Shown piece after piece: positions 1 to 6,960 of a stretch of DNA of 8,413 bases. Below the pieces are notes generated by a model. The model was not told the DNA's origin, made no database searches, and was given only the letters and a program-made list of their open reading frames with translations. Origin of the DNA: an uncultured Collinsella sp. (GTDB lineage Bacteria; Actinomycetota; Coriobacteriia; Coriobacteriales; Coriobacteriaceae); NCBI GenBank assembly GCA_900552875.1, contig USCS01000061.1, forward strand, positions 1-8,413, in the 5' to 3' direction. Numbering within the stretch: position 1 is the first letter of the stretch; each line of letters begins with the position of its first letter. Position numbers and translations under genes: made by a program.

Positions 1-9
1 TTACTGGCA

Positions 10-15
10 TATAAT
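10..15 (+). promoter_or_regulatory. Candidate -10 element for the DUF4869-like gene
   Basis: A perfect TATAAT hexamer lies 31 bases before the ATG at 47, which would give a short leader of roughly 25 bases. The -35 region falls outside the window, so the promoter cannot be confirmed. A Shine-Dalgarno GGAG at 37-40, six bases before the ATG, fits with initiation there. Confidence 0.4.
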
Positions 16-46
16 CGTTGCAGTCACACAATGTCTGGAGACCCGC

Positions 47-514
47 ATGCTGAGCATTCATCTGGGAGATTACCCCGGCTCCATCTACGATACCAAGACC
101 TACTTTAGGAACTCGTACTTGGATTCATGGTTCGAAGACCCCATGGCTGCGCAAATTATTAAAGGCGTTGACGGATCGGAGCTCATCGGCTCTCACAACA
201 TCATAAGCAAGCAGCTGGGCTCGATCAGCCCGCTCGAGTTATCCGGCGGAGTAAAGACGCTCCTACTTGTCCGCAATCTCCCCAACATGGTCTTTAATGC
301 TTCCACCTGCGGCGATAACTGCGCCCGTTGGCTGCTCAAAATTGGCAAAGAACAGGATGTGCTGGTAACCCTTTACCACATCATGAAGTTCCCCTGGAAG
401 CGTTTTGAGATTCACATCGATAACGATGGCCGCATCGTCAGGAACATGCAGGAGTTTGTTGGCGCCACGAATGATTTTCTGGATGTTGAAGATGCGACTA
501 GAATGCCGCACTAA
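47..514 (+). CDS. DUF4869-like protein of unknown function
   Basis: A 155-residue soluble protein with no signal peptide or membrane segment. The start is supported by GGAG at 37-40, six bases before the ATG. From memory its sequence fits the DUF4869 family, small bacterial proteins of about 150 residues: the opening MLSIHLGD, an LSGGVK motif at residues 65-70, and FNAS followed by CGDNC (Cys88 and Cys92) just before a W-L-L-K-I stretch. The C-terminal half has a HIM motif and an acidic segment. The CxxxC spacing could bind a metal or form a disulphide, but nothing else supports that. No function is known to me. The gene stands alone, with at least 150 bases to the next feature. Its composition (about 48% GC in the sampled stretch 61-120) is well below the right end of the window, and it lies near a tRNA gene, so horizontal acquisition is possible. 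Confidence 0.75.
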   Translation: MLSIHLGDYPGSIYDTKTYFRNSYLDSWFEDPMAAQIIKGVDGSELIGSHNIISKQLGSISPLELSGGVKTLLLVRNLPNMVFNASTCGDNCARWLLKIGKEQDVLVTLYHIMKFPWKRFEIHIDNDGRIVRNMQEFVGATNDFLDVEDATRMPH

Positions 515-660
515 GTTCTATTGCCGTAATCGCTGAATGCGGTTGCGAAAGACTTATCGGAGTGTTCGAGGGCAGAGCAGTAAGCCACGCAAAACGTTTA
601 AAACCAAGGCTACGCCCATGCGTTGGAGTCGCTGAAAGGCCAATCCACATCAGCAAGACG

Positions 661-693
661 AAAAAAGCCCGGACCACTAAGCGGTCCGGGCTT
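661..693 (-). terminator. Intrinsic terminator after tRNA-Arg, possibly bidirectional
   Basis: An 11-bp perfect stem (665-675 with 683-693, core AGCCCGGACC / GGTCCGGGCT) closes a 7-base loop. Read on the minus strand, the stem ends in a run of six T (661-666), the classical form for ending the tRNA-Arg transcript whose 3' end is at 703. On the plus strand the hairpin is followed only by TTAATAAAC, so it would be a weak terminator for the gene ending at 514. It is the only T-tailed hairpin I see downstream of the exporter genes on this strand. Confidence 0.85.
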
Positions 694-702
694 AATAAAC
701 GA

Positions 703-779
703 TGGTGCTCCATGGCGGATTCGAACCGTCGACCTTGGGATTAGAAGTCCCCTGCTCTATCCAACTGAGCTAATGGAGC
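703..779 (-). tRNA. tRNA-Arg (anticodon TCT)
   Basis: The minus strand gives a 77-nt cloverleaf: acceptor stem GCTCCAT pairing with ATGGAGC, discriminator A, and an encoded CCA at the 3' end (705-703). The D arm is GCTC..GAGC. The anticodon loop CTTCTAA gives anticodon TCT, which reads AGA (and possibly AGG) arginine codons. The T loop is the standard TTCGAAT. Two mismatches are visible: G27-A43 at the base of the anticodon stem, and A-C at the second pair of the T stem (GACGG against CCGCC). Neither would destroy the fold. A terminator follows immediately at 661-693. A TATAAT candidate lies about 47 bases upstream. Confidence 0.97.
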
Positions 780-797
780 AAATAACCGCACGCCCAA

Positions 798-813
798 GCA
801 CGCGCACGCGTGC
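798..813. repeat. GC-rich inverted repeat between tRNA-Arg and the ABC ATPase gene
   Basis: GCACGC and GCGTGC arms of six bases surround a four-base centre, and a second small palindrome, AAGCGCTT, sits at 815-822. There is no T-run on either side, so this is not a convincing intrinsic terminator for the exporter operon. It could be a pause or processing structure in the tRNA leader, or chance in GC-rich DNA. Confidence 0.4.
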
Positions 814-825
814 CAAGCGCTTGTA

Positions 826-831
826 ATTATA
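826..831 (-). promoter_or_regulatory. Candidate -10 element for tRNA-Arg
   Basis: A perfect TATAAT on the minus strand, about 47 bases before the tRNA 5' end and directly after the exporter ATPase stop codon at 834-836. No good -35 hexamer is visible at 16-18 bp spacing; that region falls inside the end of the ATPase gene. The tRNA may therefore have its own weak or extended promoter, be read through from the exporter operon, or both. Confidence 0.35.
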
Positions 832-833
832 AC

Positions 834-1601
834 CTAGTTGAACTGCTCGCGGTACGCCTTGCAGACCTCATCAACCGGGCCGTCCATGCGAAGGTCGCCC
901 TTCTCAATCCAAACGGCGCGCTGGCAAATGCGCTCGACCTGCTCCATGGAGTGCGAAACGAACAGAACCGTCACGTCACCGCTCTGGATAAAGTGCTGAA
1001 TACGGGCCTCGCACTTTTGCTGGAAGAACACGTCACCGACGGACAGCGTCTCATCAACGATCAGAATATCGGGCTCGGTAATCGTCGCGATTGCAAAGGC
1101 AATACGCGCCACCATGCCCGAGGAGAAGTTCTTAAGCGGCATGTCGACAAAGTTCTGCAGCTCAGCGAACTCGATAATGCCGTCAAAGTTGGCATCAATG
1201 AACTCCTTGGTGTAGCCGAGCAGGGCGCCGTTCAGATAGATGTTCTCGCGGGCGGTCAGCTCGGGGTCAAAGCCGGCACCAAGCTCAATCAGCGGTGCGA
1301 TGTTGCCATGCACCTTAACGCTGCCCTCGCTGGGCTCGAGCACGCCGGCGATAATCTTAAGCATCGTAGACTTGCCGGAACCATTAGTGCCCACCAGGCC
1401 CACGACCTCGCCTCGATGAATATCAAACGAGATGTGCTTTAGCGCCCTAAACTCCTCAAAGAACAGCTCGTGCTTGGCAAGCTTAATGAAATACTCCTTG
1501 AGGTTGGTCAGCGACTCGGACGCCATGTTAAAGATCATGGTGACGTCGTCGACCTCGACAGCCAGAGGCTGCTCGCTGTAATCAACAACAGATTCAGTCA
1601 T
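834..1601 (-). CDS. Polysaccharide/teichoic-acid ABC exporter, ATP-binding subunit (Wzt/TagH-like)
   Basis: ATPase partner of the permease encoded just upstream; together they would export an undecaprenyl-linked polysaccharide from the cytoplasm. Numbered from the GTG at 1604, the motifs are Walker A GTNGSGKST at 72-80, the signature as FSSGM at 160-164 (the variant usual in this subfamily), Walker B ILIVDE at 180-185, D-loop SVGD at 188-191 and switch His218 in SHS. The stretch between about 26 and 58, leading into ALKHISF, is the insertion typical of Wzt/TagH/RfbB-type ATPases. I prefer the ATG at 1601 (255 residues): AAGGAG at 1609-1614 is seven bases away, against four for the GTG at 1604. 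The protein ends soon after the nucleotide-binding domain, so it lacks the C-terminal carbohydrate-binding domain of long Wzt proteins. The Shine-Dalgarno overlaps the permease stop codon (TAAGGAG), which implies translational coupling. Confidence 0.93.
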   Translation of the reverse strand: MTESVVDYSEQPLAVEVDDVTMIFNMASESLTNLKEYFIKLAKHELFFEEFRALKHISFDIHRGEVVGLVGTNGSGKSTMLKIIAGVLEPSEGSVKVHGNIAPLIELGAGFDPELTARENIYLNGALLGYTKEFIDANFDGIIEFAELQNFVDMPLKNFSSGMVARIAFAIATITEPDILIVDETLSVGDVFFQQKCEARIQHFIQSGDVTVLFVSHSMEQVERICQRAVWIEKGDLRMDGPVDEVCKAYREQFN

Positions 1602-1612
1602 CACAGCACTCC

Positions 1613-2458
1613 TTAGATGTAGAGGATGAATTTGCGCTCGGACTTATGGAACACGGTGTAGCCAATAGCAAGCGCAAGAACCGCCCAAGCGACGCACATA
1701 CCAAACGTCAAGAACGAAGGCGTGGTCTGGAACAGGAAGATGTCACGCATAAACTGCAGGTAGTTGTACATGGGGTTCGCATAGACCAGGATGCGCACGA
1801 TATGGGGCATTTGCGCAACGAAGTCGGTCGTCCAGAAAATAGGCGTGATGTAAGTCCAAGCCGTAATGACAACGCTCCACAGATGCATAACGTCGCGGAA
1901 GAAGACCGTAAGGGCCGAGAGCATCATGCCCAGACCCATGCAGAAGCACATAAGCAGCAGCAGGCAAACCGGCAGCAGAATCAGGTGCCAAGAAGGCATA
2001 ACGCGGAACCACAGCATAACGATGGCGACGGCGACCAGGGAGAAGGCAAAGTTGACCAGCGAGAAGAGCACCTTCTGCACCGGGAAGACCCAGCGGTGCA
2101 CCTTAACCTTCTTGAGCAGCGGGGCAGCACCCACGATCGACGTCAGGGCCTGGTTCGTAGACTCGGACATGACGGCAAAGGTGACGTTACCCACGATCAA
2201 ATACAGCGGGTACATCTCGGGCGTAATCGAGCCATTGCGGCCCTGGGCAAAAATCGTCGAGAACACGATGGCCATGACGATCATCATCAGCAGCGGGTTG
2301 AGCACCGACCATGCGACGCCCAGAACGCTACGGCGATACTTGATCTTAAAATCCTTGGTAACCAGCTGACGAAGGATAAACGCGTCCTTCTCAAATTCGT
2401 TCTTAGCAAACGTCGCAGGCAGACTGCGAGCTTCTTGTTGCTTTGTCTGATCCGACAC
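1613..2458 (-). CDS. Polysaccharide ABC-2 exporter permease (Wzm/TagG-like)
   Basis: Membrane subunit of the exporter, 281 residues from the chosen GTG at 2458. That start is preferred because AAAGGAG lies eight bases upstream; the open frame continues back to 2521, but that part covers the likely promoter and Shine-Dalgarno. A hydrophilic N-terminus of about 50 residues ends in the family-typical segment around RQLVTKDFKIKYRRSVLG (residues 30-47), followed by W50 and about six hydrophobic segments (first at roughly 52-70), ending in a short basic tail, KSERKFILYI. This is the ABC-2 transporter layout of O-antigen and teichoic-acid exporters. The ATPase start is 11 bases past the stop, so the pair forms an operon. 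The exported polymer cannot be read from the protein. Confidence 0.92.
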   Translation of the reverse strand: MSDQTKQQEARSLPATFAKNEFEKDAFILRQLVTKDFKIKYRRSVLGVAWSVLNPLLMMIVMAIVFSTIFAQGRNGSITPEMYPLYLIVGNVTFAVMSESTNQALTSIVGAAPLLKKVKVHRWVFPVQKVLFSLVNFAFSLVAVAIVMLWFRVMPSWHLILLPVCLLLLMCFCMGLGMMLSALTVFFRDVMHLWSVVITAWTYITPIFWTTDFVAQMPHIVRILVYANPMYNYLQFMRDIFLFQTTPSFLTFGMCVAWAVLALAIGYTVFHKSERKFILYI

Positions 2459-2497
2459 GGATGCAACTCCTTTACTCGTAATCGTTGACAAACGAAC

Positions 2498-2503
2498 AGT
2501 ATA
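2498..2503 (-). promoter_or_regulatory. Candidate -10 element for the exporter operon
   Basis: TATACT on the minus strand, about 40 bases before the GTG at 2458, giving a leader of roughly 33 bases. The -35 is weak (TCGTTT at 16 bp spacing). The same TATACT hexamer occurs on the opposite strand at 2583-2588, so the region between the two operons looks like a divergent promoter pair. Confidence 0.45.
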
Positions 2504-2582
2504 GACCCGACGGCCCTGCAAACGATTCGCGCAACAAAACTGGAGAACTAACCCACATCTTAGGATGCCAAGCCCAAACGGC

Positions 2583-2588
2583 TATACT
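2583..2588 (+). promoter_or_regulatory. Candidate -10 element for the glycosyltransferase/yfhO operon
   Basis: TATACT lies 31 bases before the GTG at 2619. A poor -35 match, TTAGGA at 2560-2565, sits 17 bp upstream. The expected leader is about 24 bases and contains a good Shine-Dalgarno AAGGAG at 2607-2612, six bases before the start codon. Confidence 0.45.
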
Positions 2589-2618
2589 TTCAGGGATTGA
2601 ATGTATAAGGAGCATTGA

Positions 2619-3590
2619 GTGAATTCTGAATCCATCGCCGTCATCATCCCCTGCTACAACGAAGCGCTCACGATCGGTAAGGTCATCGACGACTTTCACC
2701 GCGAGCTTCCGCAAGCGACGGTCTATGTCTATGACAACAATTCGTCGGACGATACCTCACGCATCGCCACCGAGCACGGCGCCACGGTGCGCTTTGAGCC
2801 CCGTCAGGGAAAGGGCAACGTGTGCCGCCAGATGTTTCGCGACATCGACGCCGATTGCTACCTGATGGTCGACGGAGACGACACCTACCCCGCCGAGGCG
2901 GCCAAAGCCCTCTGCGAGCCTATCCTCAACGGCACGGCCGATATGACCGTAGGCGACCGCCTTTCCAACGGCACCTATGCCGAGGAGAACAAGCGTGCCT
3001 TCCATGGCTTTGGCAACAATCTGGTCCGCGCCATGATCAAGTGGATCTATGGCTACAGCTTCGATGACGTCATGACCGGCTACCGTGCCATGAGCCGCCC
3101 GTTCGTTAAAACCTTCCCTGTGCTTTCCGAGGGCTTCCAGATCGAAACCGAGCTCTCGATCCACGCCGTCGACCACCGCTGGCGCATCAAAGATGTGCCC
3201 ATCGAGTACCGCGACCGTCCGGAAGGTTCCGAGTCCAAGCTCAATACCGTAAGCGACGGCATTAAAGTCGTTGCGATGATCGGCACGCTGTTCAAGGACT
3301 ACCGCCCGCTGAAGTTCTTCAGCCTCGTCGCGCTTCTGTTTGCGGTGACTGGTCTCGCCCTGGGCATGCCCATCGTTGTCGAGTATTTCCAGACCGGCCT
3401 CGTTCCGCGCTTCCCCACCGCCGTGCTCGCCGCCTCGTTTATGTTCCTGTGCAGCCTAAGCCTTGCGACCGGATTCATCCTCGATTCCGTGGCAAAGGTC
3501 GAAAAAAAGCAGTGGGAGGTAAACGTGTACAGCAAATACGCCTACGATGACCAGCCCGGCCGCCCTACTTCCAAGCCAAGCGAGAGGTAA
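2619..3590 (+). CDS. Membrane-anchored GT2 glycosyltransferase, polyprenyl-phosphate sugar transferase-like
   Basis: A 323-residue family 2 glycosyltransferase. The start is GTG with AAGGAG six bases upstream. The GT-A domain fills residues 1 to about 225: IIPCYNE at 9-15, the metal/nucleotide-binding DGDD at 85-88 followed by TYP, and DVMTGYRAMS at 150-159, which resembles dolichyl/undecaprenyl-phosphate sugar synthases, followed by FQIETELSIHA at 173-183. Two hydrophobic segments at about 234-256 and 267-288 anchor it in the membrane, and a basic/polar tail follows. The likely reaction is transfer of a sugar from a nucleotide donor to undecaprenyl phosphate on the inner face; the sugar is unknown. 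It is the first gene of a three-gene operon, ending six bases before the next start. It could instead extend a lipid-linked glycan. Confidence 0.88.
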   Translation: MNSESIAVIIPCYNEALTIGKVIDDFHRELPQATVYVYDNNSSDDTSRIATEHGATVRFEPRQGKGNVCRQMFRDIDADCYLMVDGDDTYPAEAAKALCEPILNGTADMTVGDRLSNGTYAEENKRAFHGFGNNLVRAMIKWIYGYSFDDVMTGYRAMSRPFVKTFPVLSEGFQIETELSIHAVDHRWRIKDVPIEYRDRPEGSESKLNTVSDGIKVVAMIGTLFKDYRPLKFFSLVALLFAVTGLALGMPIVVEYFQTGLVPRFPTAVLAASFMFLCSLSLATGFILDSVAKVEKKQWEVNVYSKYAYDDQPGRPTSKPSER

Positions 3591-3596
3591 ACCACC

Positions 3597-4565
3597 ATGC
3601 CGCTCATCTCCATCGTCGTGCCGTGCTACAACGAGCAGGAATCACTTCCGATCTTTCTCAAAGAGCTCGATGGCGTCGTTCGCATCATGACTCAGCAGTA
3701 CCCCGAGATCTCCTTTGAAGCCGCCCTCATCGACGATGGTTCGGCAGACAAAACGCTTGCCGTCATGAAAGCAGAAGCCGCGGCGGCGCATCCATACGTC
3801 ATCCACTGGCACTCTTTCTCGCGGAACTTTGGCAAGGAGGCGGCACTACTCGCAGGACTCCAGCACGCAAAGGGCAACTATGTCGCCACCATGGATGCCG
3901 ACATGCAGGACCCGCCCTCGCTCCTGCCGAAGATGTACGAGATCTTGCAGACCGAAAACTACGATAACGTCGCCACACGCAGGACCACCCGCGAAGGCGA
4001 GCCTCCCATCAGGTCGTTCTGTGCCCGTATGTTCTACAAGATCATCAACCGCATTTCAAAGGCCGACATCGTCGACGGAGCACGCGATTATAGGCTCATG
4101 AAGCGACTTATGGTCAACGCCATCGTCTCCATGGGCGAATACAACCGATTCTCCAAGGGCATTTACGGCTGGGTTGGCTTCAAAACCAAATGGCTCCCCT
4201 ACGTAAACGTCAACCGCGTGGCCGGCGAGACCAAATGGAGCTTTTGGTCGCTGCTCCTCTATTCCATCGACGGCATCGTCGCTTTTTCCACAGCGCCGCT
4301 CTCCCTCGCCGCCCTCACGGGTATCGTTTTCTGTCTCATCGCCATCCTGGGATTTATCGTCATCCTGGTCAAAACGCTTGTTTGGGGCGACCCCGTAGGC
4401 GGATGGCCCTCCCTTGCCTGCCTCATAACGCTGTTTGGCGGCATGCAGCTCCTGTGCCTGGGAATCATCGGTGAATACTTGGCAAAAGCCTACTTGGAAA
4501 CCAAGCGACGTCCCATCTATATCATTCGAGAATCCAACGAGGAATCTGATGACACAGCCCAATAA
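3597..4565 (+). CDS. GT2 bactoprenol-phosphate glycosyltransferase (GtrB/CsbB-like)
   Basis: A 322-residue protein close in layout to GtrB, CsbB and YkcC, which charge undecaprenyl phosphate with glucose or GlcNAc for periplasmic or extracellular transfer. Visible motifs are VVPCYNE at 7-13, IDDGS at 45-49, SFSRNFGKEAALLAGL at 73-88, and the catalytic DADMQDPP at 100-107. RDYRLM, near 163-168, sits where the family usually has a conserved DFRLM-like motif. After W213 two long hydrophobic segments at about 234-257 and 270-291 give the C-terminal membrane hairpin typical of the family, then a basic patch (TKRRP). The gap to the preceding gene is six bases, with GAGAGG as a modest Shine-Dalgarno. 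Its 3' end overlaps the yfhO-like gene by 17 bases. CsbB and YfhO are a known functional pair in Bacillus, which supports a joint role. The donor sugar is not evident. Confidence 0.92.
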   Translation: MPLISIVVPCYNEQESLPIFLKELDGVVRIMTQQYPEISFEAALIDDGSADKTLAVMKAEAAAAHPYVIHWHSFSRNFGKEAALLAGLQHAKGNYVATMDADMQDPPSLLPKMYEILQTENYDNVATRRTTREGEPPIRSFCARMFYKIINRISKADIVDGARDYRLMKRLMVNAIVSMGEYNRFSKGIYGWVGFKTKWLPYVNVNRVAGETKWSFWSLLLYSIDGIVAFSTAPLSLAALTGIVFCLIAILGFIVILVKTLVWGDPVGGWPSLACLITLFGGMQLLCLGIIGEYLAKAYLETKRRPIYIIRESNEESDDTAQ

Positions 4566-6960
4566 CAGCACGCTCAAGAATGTGGCGTTCTACGCCGCCT
4601 GCTTCGCATTTTCCGTCGCACTCTTTGTCGCACTTGCAGCGGCAGGGCATGTCTACCCCTTTGGCGACAACTCGTTTCTCACCAACGATCTCAAATACCA
4701 ATACATCGACTTCTTTGCGTGGTTTCGCCGCGTCCTTTTAGGCGAGGCAAACCTTCGCTATTCCTTCTCACAGGGACTCGGCATGAACACATGGGGGCTC
4801 TATAGCTACTACCTCGCCAGCCCCTTCAACCTGCTCTGTGTGCTGTTTCCCGCAGACAAGCTGACGCTCTTCGTATTTGCCATAACCGCGCTCAAACTGG
4901 GCTGCATCCACATCAGCAGCGCTTGGTATGTGCAAAAGCGCTTTGACCTGTCCAAGCCCGCCGCATTCTTGCTATCCCTCTCGTTCACGTTTTGCAGCTG
5001 GACCATAAGTAATTTGTGTAATCCGCTCTGGATTGATTGCCTTATCCTGCTACCCATCTGCGCCTTCGGATGCTACGAGCTCATTCGCGAACAAAATATG
5101 GTACGCCTCGTTATTGCGATTGCTCTCAATGTCATGTTCTGTTGGTATACGGCCTATATCAACATCCTGTTCCTCTGCATCTTCGTATTGGTTGAGTTTG
5201 TCGATTACGTCGCTGCAGAAGGATTTAGCTGGATGCTCACGCTCGACCGGGCCCTACGATTTGCAGGGGCTATGATGCTTGGGCTGCTCCTGTCCGCCTG
5301 GACCTTTTTGCCGACCATCCTTGCCATGGCAAAAGGCGGCCCCGTGCTGGCACTTGGCCCCTTGCTTAAAACAGGCCTCAAATCGCTCATCAGGGGCTTC
5401 ATCCCCGGCATGTGGGTGAATAACGGGAACACGCCACAGTTCTATTGCGGCGTAATCATGATGTTACTTGCAATAAGCCTACTGTTTAACCGCAAGGTTT
5501 CGGCCAAGATACGCATCGCAACGTTCGTCGTCACAGCCGTCCTGATCGCTAGCTCCGTTTTGAGCCCGCTCGAGTACATCTGGTGCGGCATGCGCGTTCC
5601 CAACGGGTTCTATTCGCGCACAGCCTTTTTGCTGGGCTTCTTTACGATGTGGGCCGCAGGCTATTCGTTGCAGGTGTTCGAGGGCCAGCCCAAATTTCGT
5701 CATGTCTATCGACCCGCCGTCGTATTACCAATCCTGACAATCACCGCAATTGAGTTGTTTATCAACGCCCATGTGATGTGGAACCAACTGTACGCAGGCT
5801 ATTCCGAAGATGCCAACTGTACCTATGTGACTACCGCAACCAACACGATCACAGCCATTCAAGACCAGGATTCTGCGTCATTCTACCGCATCGATCGAAC
5901 GACCACGCGCACCGATAGCGCCGCCCTCAACGAGGGCTTAGCGCTTGGGTACAACCAGCTGTCGTCCTACTCATCCGCAAATAACCCGCAGGCAATTGCA
6001 TTGCTCAACTCCCTTGGATACAGCAGCGCCGGCGAGTTTTCGACCCGTTATGCCGAACCCATTCTTGCCGTCGATGCCCTGCTGGGAGTTAAGTACGCCA
6101 TTGCCGAACACAGCCCCGCAGGATACGTTACGGCAAAGGCAAATCAAACCGACTCCGCAAGCACGGTCTACGAGAATCCCAATGCGCTCAGCGCTGGCAT
6201 CGCAGCTTCGAGCGGCGTTCAAAACAGCACGTTAGAGGGCAAGAACCCCTTCGAAAAGCAAAATGACCTATACAGCAAAATCCTGGGCCGCGAGGTAGAG
6301 CTCTATACCAAAATCGAGGCTACGAACACGGAAAATGGTGAGAACCAAAAGCAATGGAGCGTTACCGTTCCGGCGGAGTCCATCGGATACCTCTACATTA
6401 ACAAAGATGCGACCGCCGGCAGTTATTGGCCAGTCACCCTTACCATCGACCAGCGAACGATCACAAACGAGGCCTGGAGATTCGACAATAATATCCGCCA
6501 GATTGCGGATGCATCGGACGCCCCGAACCAGCATACGGTGTCAATCGGAGTCGCAGAGGGTTATACGGACATGCCCCAAGACAATGAGCCGGTCTTTTAC
6601 GCCCTCAATCTGGACGTTTTCCAGCAGATTATGAACGAGCTTAAGACGAACGAATTTGTTCCGACGGTTTTTAAGGACGGAAGGATCGAAGGCGAGTATA
6701 CCGCCAAGTATGACGGCAACCTGCTGCTGAGCGTTCCGTACGATGAGGGCTGGAACATAACGGTAAACGGAACCGCCGCAGAACTAACGCCCGCCGCCGA
6801 TAAGGGCCTGTCGTCCCTGAACGTGCAGAAAGGCGCGAATAGGATCGTGATGACCTACAAAACTCCGGGTGCCCTTGCGGGGCTTGCAGTGAGTCTGGCG
6901 ACCACCGTCGCCCTTGTTGCAGCGGGGCTATACGCCAGGCATAAGAAAAGCCGCCGTTAA
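4549..6960 (+). CDS. YfhO family membrane protein, probable GT-C glycosyltransferase
   Basis: An 803-residue polytopic membrane protein. I place the start at the ATG at 4549, inside the end of the previous gene, because GAGGA at 4539-4543 lies five bases upstream; the frame is open further back, but only within the preceding gene. The first hydrophobic segment (about 12-33) leads into an extracytoplasmic loop with PFGDNSFLTNDLKYQY at 37-52. Asp40 and Asp47 there are in the position expected for GT-C catalytic acids. Many further hydrophobic segments follow to about residue 420. A large extracytoplasmic domain comes next, containing the YfhO-typical SVPYDEGWNITVNG near the C-terminus, and then a last membrane helix (about 774-795) and a basic KKSRR end. 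YfhO proteins use lipid-phosphate sugars to decorate teichoic acids outside the cell. Codon use is less GC-rich than in rfbCD. Confidence 0.9.
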   Translation: MTQPNNSTLKNVAFYAACFAFSVALFVALAAAGHVYPFGDNSFLTNDLKYQYIDFFAWFRRVLLGEANLRYSFSQGLGMNTWGLYSYYLASPFNLLCVLFPADKLTLFVFAITALKLGCIHISSAWYVQKRFDLSKPAAFLLSLSFTFCSWTISNLCNPLWIDCLILLPICAFGCYELIREQNMVRLVIAIALNVMFCWYTAYINILFLCIFVLVEFVDYVAAEGFSWMLTLDRALRFAGAMMLGLLLSAWTFLPTILAMAKGGPVLALGPLLKTGLKSLIRGFIPGMWVNNGNTPQFYCGVIMMLLAISLLFNRKVSAKIRIATFVVTAVLIASSVLSPLEYIWCGMRVPNGFYSRTAFLLGFFTMWAAGYSLQVFEGQPKFRHVYRPAVVLPILTITAIELFINAHVMWNQLYAGYSEDANCTYVTTATNTITAIQDQDSASFYRIDRTTTRTDSAALNEGLALGYNQLSSYSSANNPQAIALLNSLGYSSAGEFSTRYAEPILAVDALLGVKYAIAEHSPAGYVTAKANQTDSASTVYENPNALSAGIAASSGVQNSTLEGKNPFEKQNDLYSKILGREVELYTKIEATNTENGENQKQWSVTVPAESIGYLYINKDATAGSYWPVTLTIDQRTITNEAWRFDNNIRQIADASDAPNQHTVSIGVAEGYTDMPQDNEPVFYALNLDVFQQIMNELKTNEFVPTVFKDGRIEGEYTAKYDGNLLLSVPYDEGWNITVNGTAAELTPAADKGLSSLNVQKGANRIVMTYKTPGALAGLAVSLATTVALVAAGLYARHKKSRR

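Noticed and set aside
498..713. A 71-codon minus-strand frame with a hydrophobic start, resembling a small membrane protein.
   Set aside because: Its ATG lies inside the tRNA 3' end and it reads through the terminator stem. No Shine-Dalgarno is available.
562..744. Short plus-strand frames across 562-826 that run through the tRNA.
   Set aside because: They translate the terminator and the tRNA-Arg in antisense (giving the DSNRRPWD-like string often seen in such artefacts) and have no ribosome binding site.
810..1442. A 210-codon open frame on the plus strand opposite the exporter ATPase.
   Set aside because: It has no family resemblance, and the minus strand encodes a complete ATPase with all motifs. 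It is a shadow of G/C-ending codon use.
1646..2488. A 280-codon open frame on the plus strand opposite the exporter permease.
   Set aside because: The product is abnormally rich in His, Gln, Arg and Asp with no hydrophobic core, as expected for an antisense read of a membrane protein gene.
2459..2521. A longer N-terminus for the exporter permease, starting at 2521.
   Set aside because: The extra 21 codons cover the probable -10 box and the AAAGGAG ribosome binding site that serves the GTG at 2458.
4435..4548. A 38-residue N-terminal extension of the YfhO-like protein.
   Set aside because: It lies wholly inside the previous gene, has no good ribosome binding site, and the ATG at 4549 has GAGGA at ideal spacing.
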